Shown one piece after another: positions 1-12,810 of a stretch of DNA of 64,000 nucleotides. Both the position numbers and the translations under genes were made by a program. Below the pieces are notes generated by a model that had not been told where the DNA came from, did not search any database, and saw only the letters and a list, made by a program, of their open reading frames with translations. How positions within the stretch are numbered: position 1 is the stretch's first letter; every line of letters starts with the position of its first letter. Source of the stretch: Epiperipatus broadwayi (lineage: Eukaryota; Onychophora; Udeonychophora; Euonychophora; Peripatidae); contig JAQFVV010000001.1 of the NCBI GenBank assembly GCA_028023455.1, positions 24,109,401 to 24,173,400 on the forward strand, read 5' to 3'.

Positions 1-1510
1 ATGCTATATGCTTAGAGGACTTGGGGCTAAAATAATTATTTGGTTTTTCAATACTACTTTGAGTGGCAATTTCTCTGATTCTTTGTGATAGCATAGCCAA
101 TTTGTGATTTCTGTCACTTATTGTCCAGCATAACATAACAATGTGGCAACTTTAATGGGATTACTAGCAGTCCATTACTAAAAAAATTGATCTCCTTGAG
201 ATAAATTGAATACTAATAAGTAAAAAAAAATTTTTTTTATTTTTTTACATGATTAACAATTTATTTCCTTATTAGGTCTACACAATTCTACTACGATACA
301 AAGTTACAAGTTGAATTCAATCCTGTTGATAACTGTGCCAGTTTTCTGCTATATACAGCCATCATGAAGCTAGCTACAGTCATGATAAAGATGGTCAGAC
401 AGGCAAAAACAAAATTAATTCAAAACAGTTTTAATAACTAAAATTTGTCTTTATTGCCACAAGTTAACAATAAGAAAAATTAAACATTAAATATACATTA
501 CAATTTATATAGTTACAGTTCAGTATTAAAGTTACTACTTATGAATGCACAGCCATAAAGATGTAAATTAAAACATAATAAAGCCAGTGAGGCCTGTATA
601 GTCCCTAGGTCTACTTTTGCACCTTCAGTGGTGGAATTCACTGAGTCATTTTGCAGACCTCCATACACCTTGGCCATTCTATATATTCATATAAACATAA
701 CCAGCTCCAATGATGCAAGTGTCTAGATTAGATCTTGATTCACCTTATCTGTGAGCTTTTACATCTTCCCGGTGGTAATAGAGTGTTCTAGAACATAATT
801 ATTATTGTTCCTTATATTTTTAAATAATCATTTTCTAATCGAAACTGCTTATCAACATTTTAATCTGTAACATTCGTAGCTTCATAATACTTTATTTTTT
901 TCAACTTTAGCACACATTTTATTTCCGATTACATTATCTCTTTACATTCTAAATATATATGTAGCATTAAATATCTATATATAGCACACTATGAACATTC
1001 GATGTCAATCATCCCGAAATAGGGATTTTAGTTAGAGTGTAGATCAAAAAGCCCCTTCCATATACAAATATAGTGATAGTACTGGATATTATTATTAGAA
1101 ATTTTTCTTTTTGGCCATGAAGAATATGAAAATGGGAAGATCTAGAAAAATTCCACCCATTATTTTATTTTTGATGTCTCCAGACATATTTATTAGTCAA
1201 ATGTTTATACAAGTTCTTTTATGTGTATCTCAAGCATCAATAATCAATTTAGAAATACAAATGGAACTTATCGAGTACATCTGCCAATGAAATTTTGATT
1301 AATAAAAGTAAATAGTATTTTAATCCATATTTAAGCTTAAAAATTATGATCAAATAAATAATCAGATTCATTACTGATACAAAACATACAGATGTTTATA
1401 TAATATTTAGATGCACATACGCTTTATTTATAGTAACTATACTTTTTTATTTGAATAATTTTATCTTGGCAACAATAAAAGTTAAAGCAACCATTTCTAT
1501 ATCTATTCAT
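1..1510. other. AT-rich non-coding stretch
   Basis: No open frame with coding character was seen on either strand. A less AT-rich island at about 590-790 stands out from its surroundings, but it has stops in all frames and resembles no family I know. It could be a decayed repeat or an untranslated exon. Confidence 0.5.
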
Positions 1511-1557
1511 AATTAAGTATTTATTTATACAGCGCTATGTTGATAAATTATAAATGT

Positions 1558-1966
1558 AAATTAGCGATCAGGCTAATGCACATACGCTTTACAGATACGT
1601 AAATAATACTAACATTCTCAAACACAAGATAAAGTCTTTAGAAAAGGTAGAATGAATCCATCTAACTTTTCGACCCAAACGTTTAAGTACGGTCAATTCT
1701 TAAGTGTTTGGATATGAGAGTGTGACAATATTAAACAGTCACTTTATCATCCAAGCATATTAAAAATAATTTAAAGTGACTGTTTAATATTGTCACACTC
1801 TCATATCCAAATACTTAAGATTTGCCCATACTTAAACGTTTGGATCGAAAAGTTAGATGGATTCATTCTACCTTTTCTAAAGACTTTATCTTGTGTTTGA
1901 GAATGTTAGTATTATTTACGTATAGTTATCTGTAAAGCGCATGTGCATTAGGCTGATCGCTAATTT
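1558..1966. mobile_element. Palindromic foldback MITE, family 1
   Basis: Two arms (1558-1746 and 1772-1966) are inverted copies at roughly 90% identity around a 25-base loop. Both ends carry the motif ttagcgatcaggctaatgca or its complement. The left flank 1511-1557 matches sequence that continues outside the same motif in other copies, so the true terminus probably lies near 1511 and the right end is truncated. There is no coding capacity, so it must have been moved by enzymes supplied in trans. The closeness of the arms suggests recent origin or gene conversion between them. Confidence 0.85.
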
Positions 1967-4900
1967 AATTTATATCTATTCATGTATATACTTATATATT
2001 TTTTTGTTTATAAATAATGTAAATAAAATTATTTTTATTTTGAATCTGACTTCTTACTTCTTTTTTGTTAATATTTAATAATTTGTTAATGCATAATAGA
2101 TTATTAGCCTCATATATATTTGAATTTAGAGATATTGTTTGATTACAGAAATTAAGTAGAGAGGAGTGATGTATTTGCATAACAAAGTAATGGATTTAGC
2201 CAAGGCGCTCAACCGGACTTAATATAACACATATTGAAAACACATATATGAAATTTCTATAAAACATTTAATAAACGTGAATAAATTCTTAAAAGATTAC
2301 ATCACAGATAAGATATGTTTAAAACATAAGAGAATATATTTTATAGGAAATATTATTTAGGCTAAATTAAATTCAGGCATCATTGACTAAGATTAAATGC
2401 TGTTTGGATGTAATAAAATATATTTTATGTACAAACTATACCCTGATATTTTCTTATTGCTTACTTCTCTATATTTACATACATACATGCTGAATAAATT
2501 CACAGTGCAATAAATAATATTGTATTCAAAACTAGGCTATTATCAATCGTATACAATGTATTCCAAGAGATCTTGGAATAAAATGTACCACATATTGTAG
2601 TCCAAAGTATTAGAAACAAGTTGTTTCTACAGGCTGACAATATCTCCAACGTTAAGACATTATGTATTAGAAAATTTATATTAATGTTCAAGGTAAGGAA
2701 AAAATTACTCATTTAAGTGATTTGCTTTCCTATTATTATCTGTAGATATTTCTATTTCGTTCTTTGATATTATATTCAACAAATATGAGGCAAATACTTC
2801 CATCACTCAGTTTTATGAAAGGAAGAAGTCAACTCATAAATGCTATCCATTTTATCAATATATAGTAATAAATAATAGTGACATTCCTGATATATTCAGA
2901 CAAACGATTTTTCTTTAATTTGAAATCAAAGTTTGCAATTAGATTTGTGCTGAAGTAAATTGGTAGGCATATAATCATTAAGGGTGAACAAACAATAGAT
3001 ATAACTATCCTCTACTAGACAAATAAGTATACTATTATGATTGTTCAAATTTATGCACAAACTGTTAGAAAATTCAGTTTACTGCCTAATAATTTATCAA
3101 CAGTAGATGATTTGGCATAAATGCTTTTAAATATTATATAAACATTAAATTTATTTTGAAAACTGAAAAACAAGATCATTGAGAAAAATTTCCAGGAGGA
3201 TGAAAGACTGAACAGCTAATACTAAATCGTGAACTTTTAATTATCGAGTCTGCCACCTTACCACTGCGTTAAATATCTTGTGGGTAATATATATCTTTTG
3301 ATAGAAGACTGTCTGATGGCTATAATTTATATAACTTCAGATAAATTTTAAACTAATTGTATTAAAAGCATCATTATCTGAATCTCGCAAAATACAATTA
3401 TTTAAAGTTTCATTTTAGAGAGTTTGTGGATTGATTTTTTTTTTTTTAAAGTAAATTAACTCTATATAAAAAGCAAATAAAAATTAGCTTGCTATTCTTA
3501 GTTTTAAGTGCTATTTCGCTTATTTTAAGGATAATGCAGTGATTATCTCTACTAAAGATACTAAATTAAAATTCCAGATTAACATTTAAAAAACAATTTG
3601 TGCTTTAAATATTGAATAATTAAATATTTTGTAAAAACACACACACACCTCAGAAAACATTGACCAGAAAACTTTTTCACTTATTGTAATTTTTGGGAAA
3701 TGTACATTACAAGATTGAAATATATGTAGTGCTGAACAAATTAAAGAACAAATATTTTCGGGATGAAATTCAAAGAAAGATAAAAATAGACTTTGAATAA
3801 ATTATTTTAGTTTAAAATGCTTTGTAAAAGTAAGGTATAAAAATGAGAGAGATTATTAATAAAAAAAGGAAAAGACATCTGTTAACAAATAAATTTAATT
3901 AGTGCTATATATAATAATTAAATTTATAAAGTCGGATCTAAATTAATTAAATTGATATGTTTATGATATCCATAACTACCCATGATCTAAATATTTCAGA
4001 AAAAACTAAAGAACGTAAGGATACATAAATTGTACTAGAACAGAAAACGTTCTTCTTCGTTTTCGAGGCCAGCTTGGAAGCAGATGACGTGAAAAAATGA
4101 AAGTAAATCAGCGATGGTTATCGGAGAATAAACATTGGAAAAATATAATCATCATTGTTAAAAATTATAAAACTGTATTTTTTCTCCTGTTTAATTCAAA
4201 CCGAGATTTTATCTACACAGTTTATTTATTTAGGCATAAAATAAGTATTATATATATTGTGTGTAAAGATAACCTTAGATGGTACTTAAGGATTAATCCG
4301 GACACCATTATTCGTTTTAAAGAACTTTAAAGTTTAGAAGATTAAATCGTTTAAATTTAATAATTGTTTTTAAAAAATTGTTTTTTTTTGTTCGTTTTAA
4401 AGAACTTAAAAGTTTAGAATAGCATATTAAAACTTATAGTAATGATTATCGTTAGACATTTCAAAACTGTGACTTTTTTTTTTTCTAAAATATATGTGGA
4501 CCCATGCTGAGAAAAGATCATTTAAATATCATTTTTTTCTTTTTGAATTTCTTCAATAAATGTGTGGAACTAATCATAATCAATTGATAAAAAGGACATA
4601 CTGACAAAAAAAGTAACAATTAAGTCTGATAATAACAGTGGTAACATTTAGTTATAAAAATAAAATAAAAATATTATTTCTTTCCTAATATAATTTAATT
4701 TAAGGAAATTAATTCATTACTGAAAATAAACTGAAGAGCCCCTAAGAAATAATTTTAAGAAAAACAATTTTATTAAAACAACTATTAAATTTAAACGATT
4801 TAAGCATCGAAACTCTTTAAATTTATTAAAATATTTGAAATATATTAAAGTTGACTTACAATTTTCAGTTTTTAAAGCAATTACTGGGAAAATATTATTC

Positions 4901-6143
4901 TTCACAATAATCTATTAGAAGCCCTTCTTTTTCATAAAAATCTACCGAATTTCTTACTGCATTTTCCCCATCTTAAAATACATTTCTTGGATTAGTTTTT
5001 ACCTTCAGATATTCAGCTGATGATTTCTGTAGATTATCACTCTCTATTATTATATGATTAGACCATTTTCATTTTAAGTTTTAAAATTTTTTATGGTTAT
5101 GTTAGATATGCATCCTGAACTCAGTTCCATTCATTATTATTCTGAATAGTTTCAAACATTTTTACGTCAGTAATTATTTTACAATTCAAACTTCATCTTT
5201 TCCAACCATAAGAAAAACAGACAAAAATACTGATTAAAAAAATTTTTTAAATAGCAATTTTAATTTTTACTTTTTTGGTCATACTAACTGATCCAAGAAA
5301 ATAATTGTTTACTTTTTTACTTTTTTTCAGTTAATTTATATTGTATGTCTTTAAACATCATAATTTGTTTAAATCTTTGTTAGTAATAGCTGATTTTCAT
5401 TTCTTTCTTCAAACTAAGAAAATGTAGTTTGCAAACTCTCAATTGTTACAAAAATAATATTTCCTGCAAATCTTTGATTATCTTAAGATTTGTGTGCTGA
5501 CGATTCTAAAATGTTTGAAAAATCCCAGAATTAACAAAATCACAATTCTGTTCTGAAGTTGTTTTATAATATTTTATTATCAACTTATGTCAATTTTGTA
5601 ACGATAAGAAAGTCATGCATTGGTAGAGCCAAAATTATGTAATGATAAAGAGACAAATTTATTACCAGAGAGAAATACTAGTAATAAAAGTATAATAGCA
5701 TCCTCACATTTGAGAAACTCAAACAACATAACTTACGTTTTTATTAATTAAAAATTAATTATAATTCAACAGGATACACAACTATTTCTCATTTTAAAAT
5801 GTCATGCAAATCGTGATGTTTACTTAATGTATGCTCCTGCTACATTTCCATATCCTCATTATGTTAGTACTATAATTAGCACATTGGAACTGCAATAAAT
5901 CATGAGACAAGTTTAAGTGGTCACATTGGTAAATAGAAAAGTTCATGATGAATTTGAGTTAGAATAATATCTATTGTTCACAGATATGCATTAAACCCAA
6001 AATAAAATAAATGATAATAAAAATGAGACTAAGGATTGTCATATCATAAATAACAATATAAGTTTATTCCAAAATGTACATGAACAAAATATAATATAAA
6101 TTAAAATAATAATTAAACAAATAAGTAAATAAACAATATTAAA
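1967..6143. other. AT-rich non-coding stretch
   Basis: Only short chance frames of 60-80 codons, rich in Ile, Phe, Asn and Lys, as expected for this base composition. No splice-flanked coding segment, RNA gene or recognisable transposon was seen. Confidence 0.5.
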
Positions 6144-6301
6144 ATGGATTCATTCTATCTTTTCATAAAGACTTTATCTTGTGTTTGAGAATGAGAGTAT
6201 TCATTTACATATAGTTTAAAATCTGCACAGCACATGTGCATTAGCCTGATCGCTAATTTACAATTACAATTTATTAACATAGCTCTATATAAATAAATAC
6301 C
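6144..6301. repeat. Single arm of MITE family 1
   Basis: This matches the right arm of the palindrome at 1772-1966: the segment from atggattcattct through cttatcttgtgtttgagaat to gcctgatcgctaattta. It then continues into a terminus (ttaacatagctctatataaa) that corresponds to 1511-1557. The other arm is absent, so this is a half element. Confidence 0.75.
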
Positions 6302-7114
6302 TTATTATATAAATAATAAAATAAATAAATATCTGATATATATATATACAATATTCTACAAATCTATTTTATTTATCTTAAAATTTGCACTTTATATTTA
6401 GTCCTCTAAAATTGTATTTCTATATCCTTTTACAAAATAAAATAAATATGTGAAAATTATTTATGAGTGTTGTAAATAAATCTATATCTCAATACAAAAA
6501 TTTATACATGTGTATAAAATAAACTTCAAATTTTTTCAAAACAATAACACAACACTATTTTGAGCACACATTCAATTTACTATCATTATGTGTTTGCTTA
6601 TTATCAATAATCTATTTTGAATTGCCAATAATTTTTATATATAAACTTGAGCAGAGATTTTTACATATTTGCTCTCTTGTGCCATATAATTCTCATTTTA
6701 CTTTTATATATTTCTTTATATAACTTTTTAATTTAACATATAAAATACTGATATAATCAACATTATTGTAGCTAGTATATATCATCTTAAGAAAAGTATG
6801 TTTTTTTAAGCTTACACTGTATGTACTATAATTCATCTGCTTAACATACGTGTATAAACACTGAAGTCTTGTCCCTTTTGCACAAATAAATACCTAAATA
6901 GTAAGGTCATGACCATGAATCTTTTTACACATATATACAAAATTAAAATAAAAATATCTGCTCAGGTTCATAAAATAAAGTTTATTTTATGTACTGTATT
7001 TCAAAATTCTATTAATAAACATATTTTTTATACATTTATCCATGCTTATTTTAAGGACTGTTTCAAGTATAAAATTAGCAAATGTATATGCTTATTTTTA
7101 ATTATCTCTTTTGA
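6302..7114. other. AT-rich non-coding stretch
   Basis: Nothing supportable was found. A 90-codon frame at 6909-7181 runs into the arm of the neighbouring foldback element and has the amino-acid bias of random AT-rich DNA. Confidence 0.5.
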
Positions 7115-7418
7115 CAACTTACATATATTTAAATTTGGTTGCCGATATAGTACACACTCAACACCATTTCGAATTTTATAGCTCACCTAAAATCCCCACT
7201 GACACATTCAAGTGATAAATGACATTCATTATCAACATGTGGTTTCAAAAAATGACGGTTACAAAATCGCAAATTTCATCATTAATTAAAAAATCAAAAT
7301 GCAAAGTTTGCAATTGTCATAGAGTATTTAAAAATCAAAATCATAATTTTGATCAATATTTAACATTTAATAAAAAATAAAAATAAAATCATGTGATAAA
7401 TACTTTGCATTAACATAT

Positions 7419-8789
7419 TGTAACGTTTATTTATATACGTTGCAAATATATTGGCATTTGGTAAAAGCTAAAAAAAAAAAGTAAATTTAGATTTTTTTTT
7501 TTGACTATAATTTTTTTTTTTTTTTAAAAAAATAACGTACAATGAAAGTTAACTTTTTCTTTTGTATTTTTTTTACGTAATTGGAAATAAAAGTAGAATT
7601 GGAGAGAACAAAAGAATTCCAAAAGCAAGTAAAAAGATAAGCTAAAAGAAAAATATTTTAGCTAATTAAACATGGTCGAAAAACTTGATAAAAAAAGTGA
7701 GAACTTAGTAATTGAAAAATGATAAAGACTGTATAAGATTATAAACACAAAACGCCATGATATTAGAATGCGCAGAAGTCCGGAACTGGACCTCTAGTAT
7801 AAAAAGGAGAGATTCGGTTGGAGGAACGTCTTTGGTTTGCCTGATATTCTTTTGGTTGGTTTTGGATTAAAGAATCCAGACCACTCTACAATGAAAAAGT
7901 TCTTCATATGAGAGTAGACTGGAGCTTTAGCTGACATTGTTACTGATGGACACCAGAGAAGCTTACGCGACTAGCCTATGGAACCAGCACCAAGATCAAT
8001 TTATAATCAATGGCCGTGAGCTCATGTTAACCCTGAAAAACTATACATAGTTATCTACAACCATTGTGAATTCACTAAAACTTACCAGTAAGACTACTTA
8101 TTCCTGATTGTGACAAAATTAAGCATTTGCAAACAAGTCTTAAAATAAACCCGATAGAGACTTTCATTTTTTCTGTACAAGAGACTTTTGTTTATACCAG
8201 AACTTTTTAATTAATTATTTTATTTTATTGATTGCATCATATTTGAATTAATATGTGTTCTCTCTAATTTACTTGATTAGGAATTCTCATTTTAACTTAA
8301 ACAGATTTTTAATCTGTTATAATAAAAAAAATATTTCTAATATCAATTTTCATTTGTTCGTTATTAATAATAATTATTATTTTTTATTATTAAATTTATT
8401 ATTAGTTTAATAAGATTTAAAAATGTAATTTACCTTTGCCAATATGTTTGAATATGCCCAGGATTAATAATCTTAAAAAAAATAATTCTCGTTACGGTAT
8501 GATGCAATACCTATTAGTTTAAAAGTATTTTTCTTTTTTATTTGCGAGTTGTTATATGACAAAGTCAGCAGATTCTTTAGAATAAAAAGTCCTGGTGCCA
8601 TATTAAATAAATTAAAAGCTGATTTCATCAATAGCATATTTCTCAACTATTAATAGGCTGAGTTGATCAGGAAATGTAGCTATGTTTTTAGAATAGAAAT
8701 ACACCTTTCTTCTTGTTTGACATAGCTTGATCAACTTGCGCACAATTTATAATAGCATGTAGAGGCCTAGAAAAATGGAAAACATTATA
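7419..8789 (+). repeat. 5' LTR
   Basis: This LTR has a typical U3-R-U5 layout. A TATA box at 7798-7807 implies transcription starting near 7828, and AATAAA at 8144-8149 implies cleavage shortly after. That gives a U3 of about 410, an R of about 340 and a U5 of about 620 bases. An internal inverted repeat (gttgatcaggaaa near 8662 and gacatagcttgatcaact near 8720) is present in both LTRs. Confidence 0.75.
7798..7807 (+). promoter_or_regulatory. TATA box of the 5' LTR
   Basis: TATAAAAAGG is preceded by cctctag and followed by a less AT-rich leader, and it is conserved in the 3' LTR at 9879-9888. Its position in the LTR fits a retrotransposon core promoter. Confidence 0.6.
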
Positions 8790-9499
8790 ATGGCTTACCC
8801 AATTAGGGCTTCGATTTAACTACCACAACCTGAGATAAGTTGTAATGATAAAGAACATTACAACATTGACCCCAAAAAAACTCTCAGCCGGAAAATAAAT
8901 AGTAGTTTAAAAAAAAAAAAACTACCTGATTATTAAAATATATAAAAATATTTTTTTAATATGGCTTCCAGAAAGAAAAAAATGTATGTATATTTTTTTT
9001 GATATGTCTAAAATAAAACACGATCGTGGATGATGTAGATGTAAGTCACAAGTATTTGACCGGATAGGCGGTTACTGAAGAGGGGAAAAACATAGCCCCG
9101 AGTCCTAGTACGCAGTATATTAACATAAGACCACCTTTATATGCCCATCAGACTATTTCTAGCAGGGATCCCAATAAAGGGGAAGGCGGATCAAGTTGCC
9201 ATGAGCCTATAAGACTCAAAACGATGAGCAACGCTCATTAGTGCTTATAACTTGGGCTTCTTATCGTTACTATTACACTTAAGCGGAAAGGATACAGATG
9301 AATGTTGAAATATTTTCCATTCCCGCCATGTTAGACCTAAAAGTGGGCATTAAAATCGAACATCGCTTGTTGAATGAGTCTATGGAATATATCAGCACGC
9401 TACTACAAAAAAAAAACAACATGAATATGAATTTAAAAACTTAAGAATAAAATTAGTGTAAACCCCTATTTTATTCTCATATCCTGGCACTGGTGGTAT
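8790..9499 (+). other. Internal region of the LTR element
   Basis: This 710 bp between the LTRs has no long open frame. The segment 9010-9370 is the least AT-rich part of the neighbourhood and may hold a packaging or dimerisation signal, or be a gag remnant I cannot recognise. No clear purine tract precedes the 3' LTR; the sequence there is ggcactggtggta. Confidence 0.6.
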
Positions 9500-10871
9500 T
9501 GTAACGTTTATTTATATACGTTGCAAATATATTGGCATTTGGTAAAAACTAAAAAAAAAAGTAAATTTAGATATTTTTTTTGACTATAATTTTTTTTTTT
9601 TTTTTAAAAAAATAATGTACAATGATAGTTAACTTTTTCTTTCATATTTTTTTTTACGTAATTGGAAATAAAAGTAGAATTAAAAAGAACAAAAGAATTC
9701 CAAAAGCAAGTAAAAAGATAAGCTAAAAAAAAATATTTTAGCTAATTAAACATGGCCGAAAAACTTGATAAAAAAAATGAGAACTTAGTAATTGAAAAAT
9801 GATAAAGACTGTATAAGATTATAAACACAAAACACCATGATATTAGCATGTGCAGAAGTCCGAAAACTGGACCTCTAGTATAAAAAGGAGGAATTCGGTT
9901 GGAGGAACGTCTTTGGTTTGCCTGATATTTTTTTGGCTGGTTTTGGATTAAAGAATCCAGATCACTCTACAATGAAAAAGTTCTTCATACAAGAGTAGAC
10001 CGGAGCTTTAGCTGACATTGTTACCAATGGACACCAGAGAAGCTTACATGACTAGCCTATGGAACCAGCACCAAGATCAATTTATAATCAATGGCCGTGA
10101 GCTCATGTTAACCCCGAAAAACTATGCATAGTTATCTACAACCATCATGAATTCACTAAAACTTACCAGTAAGACTACTTATTCCTGATTGTGACAAAAT
10201 TAAGCGTTTGCAAACATGTCTTAAAATAATCCCGATAGAGACTTTCATTTTTTCTGTACAAGAGACTTTTGTTTATACCAGAACTTTTTAATTAATTATT
10301 TTATTTTATTGATTGCATCATATTTGAATTAATATGTGTTCTCTCTAATTTACTTGATTAGGAATTCTCATTTTAACTTAAACAGATTTTTAATCTGTTA
10401 TAATAAAAAAAATATTTCTAATATCAATTTTCATTTGTCTGTTATTAATAATAATTATTATTTTTTATTATTAAATTTATTATTAGTTTAATAAGATTTA
10501 AAAATGTAATTTACCTTTGCCAATATGTTTGAATAAGCCCAGGAATAATAATCTTAAAAAAAAAAATTCTCGTTACGGTATGATGCAATACCTATTAGTT
10601 TAAAAGTATTTTTCTTTTTTATTTGCAAGCCGTTATATGACAAAGTCAGCGGACTCTTTAGAATAAAAAGTCCTGGTGCTCATATTAAATAAATTAAAAG
10701 CTGATTTCGTCGATAGCATAATTCTCAACTATTAATAGGCCGAGTTGATCAGGAAATATAGCTATGTTTTTAGAATAAAAATACAACTTTCTTCTTGTTT
10801 GACATAGCTTGATCAACTCGCGCACAATTTATATTAGCGTATAGAAGCCTAGCAAAACGGAAAACGTTATA
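9500..10871 (+). repeat. 3' LTR
   Basis: It is nearly identical to the 5' LTR and keeps the TATA box at 9879-9888. The AATAAA of the 5' LTR is AATAAT here, so the copy that should terminate transcripts has lost its best polyadenylation signal. Many of the differences from the 5' LTR are transitions at ancestral CpG sites. Confidence 0.75.
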
Positions 10872-11530
10872 ATATGTTATTGCAATTTATATAAATCGTT
10901 CAAAAATCAAAATGCAATTCACATTTGCTATATGCCTATGAAAGAAATCAAAAGGCAATTTATGTTTTCTGCTATAAAAAAAAAACCTTCAAGTGATCAA
11001 TAGTAGTGAACAAAGAATTTCTGATAAGAAAAAACTAAAATCCTATTATTTGTAAAAATAATATGCTGTATTTTAAAAGTTATAATCTTTTGCCATATTA
11101 ATGAAAAGTAGGTTAATTAAGTTTTTTATTTTTTTAAAAAGTAGAAAATGTAAATTACCTTTTGATTTCTTTCATAGGCTTATAACAAACATAAATTGCA
11201 TTTTGATTTTTGAAAGATTTATATAAATTGTGATAACACGTGTTAATGCAAAGTATTTATTCATATTATTTGATTTTGATTTTTTATTAAAATGATAAAT
11301 ATTGATCAAAATTAGGATTTTGATTTTTAAATATTTGATGATAATTGCAGACTTTGCACTTTGATTTTTTAATTAATGATGAAATTTGCGATTGTGTAAC
11401 TGCCATTTTTTGAAACCACATGTTGATAATTGATGTCATTTATCACTTCATTGTGTCAGTGGGGTTTTTGCATGGGTTATAAAATTCAAATGGCATCAAG
11501 CACATAGGCATCCAAATTTATGTGTACATA

Positions 11531-12227
11531 AAATCAATGAAAACATTTTTCTTATCAAAATATTTTTTAACACATTATTCTTTAAATTCAAATATTCTAA
11601 TTACTGATTGTCATCACTTTAATAAACTCCAAAAGTTTTCTTTCCACCATCAATACCATGATTATGCTAATACAAATAATTAGTCAAAAGTGCACTACAT
11701 AAATTTTTTTAACTTTACAAATGTAAAGCTTATCTCACATACGTTTTATGCATATACTCTGGTATTACTTCTTTAAACTGAATACTTTTCAAAGATTAAT
11801 AATTATTTTTTAAACTATAAAGCATATAAAAACAGTATTTTGAATACTTTAACCTTTCCCTCAATAATACTTTGAAATAAAAAAAAAAAAAAATATCATC
11901 TGGATCACATTATCATTTTTACAAAGTGTACCATTACAATTGTTTAGTCAATTTTCACCAAGTATGACTTTTTTTTTTCTTTAGGTCCAATTTAAAATCA
12001 AATAGGGAAACTCCTAATGGCATTCTTGGTTGATTGAAATAATAATTATTTGGATTACTGTTTCTGACCATGGTGGAATAATTCTTAAATGAGCTCCAAG
12101 ACAAGAAAGAAGGGCATAAACTTAAGACAATCCATTATTTTTCCAACACGTTGGAAATCTGACCAATAAAAAAGATAACTCCCCCCCCCTTTTTTTTTTT
12201 TACTTAGAATTATTCGCAAGTTCAAAC
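11531..12227. other. AT-rich non-coding stretch
   Basis: It contains poly-A, poly-C/T and poly-T tracts (for example a C run at 12181-12189) and no gene. The last part, about 12060-12227, lies inside the following LTR-related element when read on the minus strand, but no gag could be read from it. Confidence 0.45.
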
Positions 12228-12810
12228 AAATAAACAATTATGTCCTTGTTTTTTTATGAGTTCTGGAAACAAATTTTTCTGCTATTATTCAATTCAAGAA
12301 TCTAGATTATTCTATCCAATATTTCTTTCGAATCTTTGTCATATATGCCACTATCAAATTCAAGAAATTTCTTTACATTGTCACATAGTATTTATTCTAT
12401 TATATAAAACTAATTATTGTAAATAAATAAAATTTTAAGCATTAATATTTTTTACCTTTAAAATAATAATTAATTTTAATGATTTGTTTCTTTTATTTTT
12501 TATTACCAGATTAATCTCTAATATTACTAATATATTTTTTATAATAAAACAAATAACTATTGGTTTGTGTGTGTTTGTTTACATCTACTCTGCACGCACA
12601 TTTATGTTCCCATTCTTCTCATAACATGTTACCTATCCATAGTAAAGATAAATATAATACTTTATATTTTGCTATCTTACAACTTATTTATCTGTTTGTA
12701 ATAAATTATATGAACTTATTATTTAAAAAAAAATTAACCAAATAGTATAATACTTATTTTGTTTTCCTTCATTTTTTATTATTATTTTCTCCTGTAATAA
12801 ATAGTCAACT
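12228..12810 (-). repeat. LTR copy of the gypsy-type element (solo or detached)
   Basis: It aligns with 19440-19858 along most of its length, sharing aaataaacaattatg-like starts, a tgtgtgtgtttgtttacat block and the end cctgtaataaatagtcaa. Read on the minus strand it begins TTGACTATTTATTA. It could be a solo LTR, or the 3' LTR of the relic at 16980-19414 pushed away by later insertions. Confidence 0.6.

Larger units (their letters stand above)
7419..10871 (+). mobile_element. Non-autonomous LTR retrotransposon
   Basis: Two direct repeats of 1371 and 1372 bp flank a 710 bp internal segment. The element starts TGTAACG and ends CGTTATA, so the usual terminal TG...CA appears as TG...TA. ATAT precedes it (7415-7418) and follows it (10872-10875), a 4 bp target duplication supported by the opposite arm of the host foldback. 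A TGG lies one base after the 5' LTR (8791-8793), where a primer-binding site should begin, but I could not match it to a tRNA. The internal part encodes no Gag or Pol, so replication must depend on a related autonomous element. Orientation comes from the LTR TATA box. Confidence 0.8.
7115..11530. mobile_element. Long foldback element split by an LTR retrotransposon
   Basis: The left arm (about 7115-7414, resuming at 10876-10965) is an inverted copy of the right arm (about 11143-11530). Landmarks include ccccactgacaca paired with tgtcagtgggg, and tttcaaaaaatgac near 7245 paired with its complement near 11405. Without the nested insertion the element would be about 960 bp: arms of roughly 390 bp around a loop near 10966-11142. 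It has no coding capacity. The right arm preserves the uninterrupted version of the insertion site and so shows exactly what was added to the left arm. Confidence 0.8.

Noticed and set aside
4097-4330. 77-codon frame on the plus strand
   Set aside because: Composition follows AT-rich background, no splice sites or domain; treated as chance.
5010-5040. CTGATGA as a hammerhead core near the start of the window
   Set aside because: No GAAA or stem II follows at the right distance.
9010-9370. Less AT-rich block inside the LTR element as a gag gene
   Set aside because: Stops in all frames and no zinc knuckle or capsid motif.
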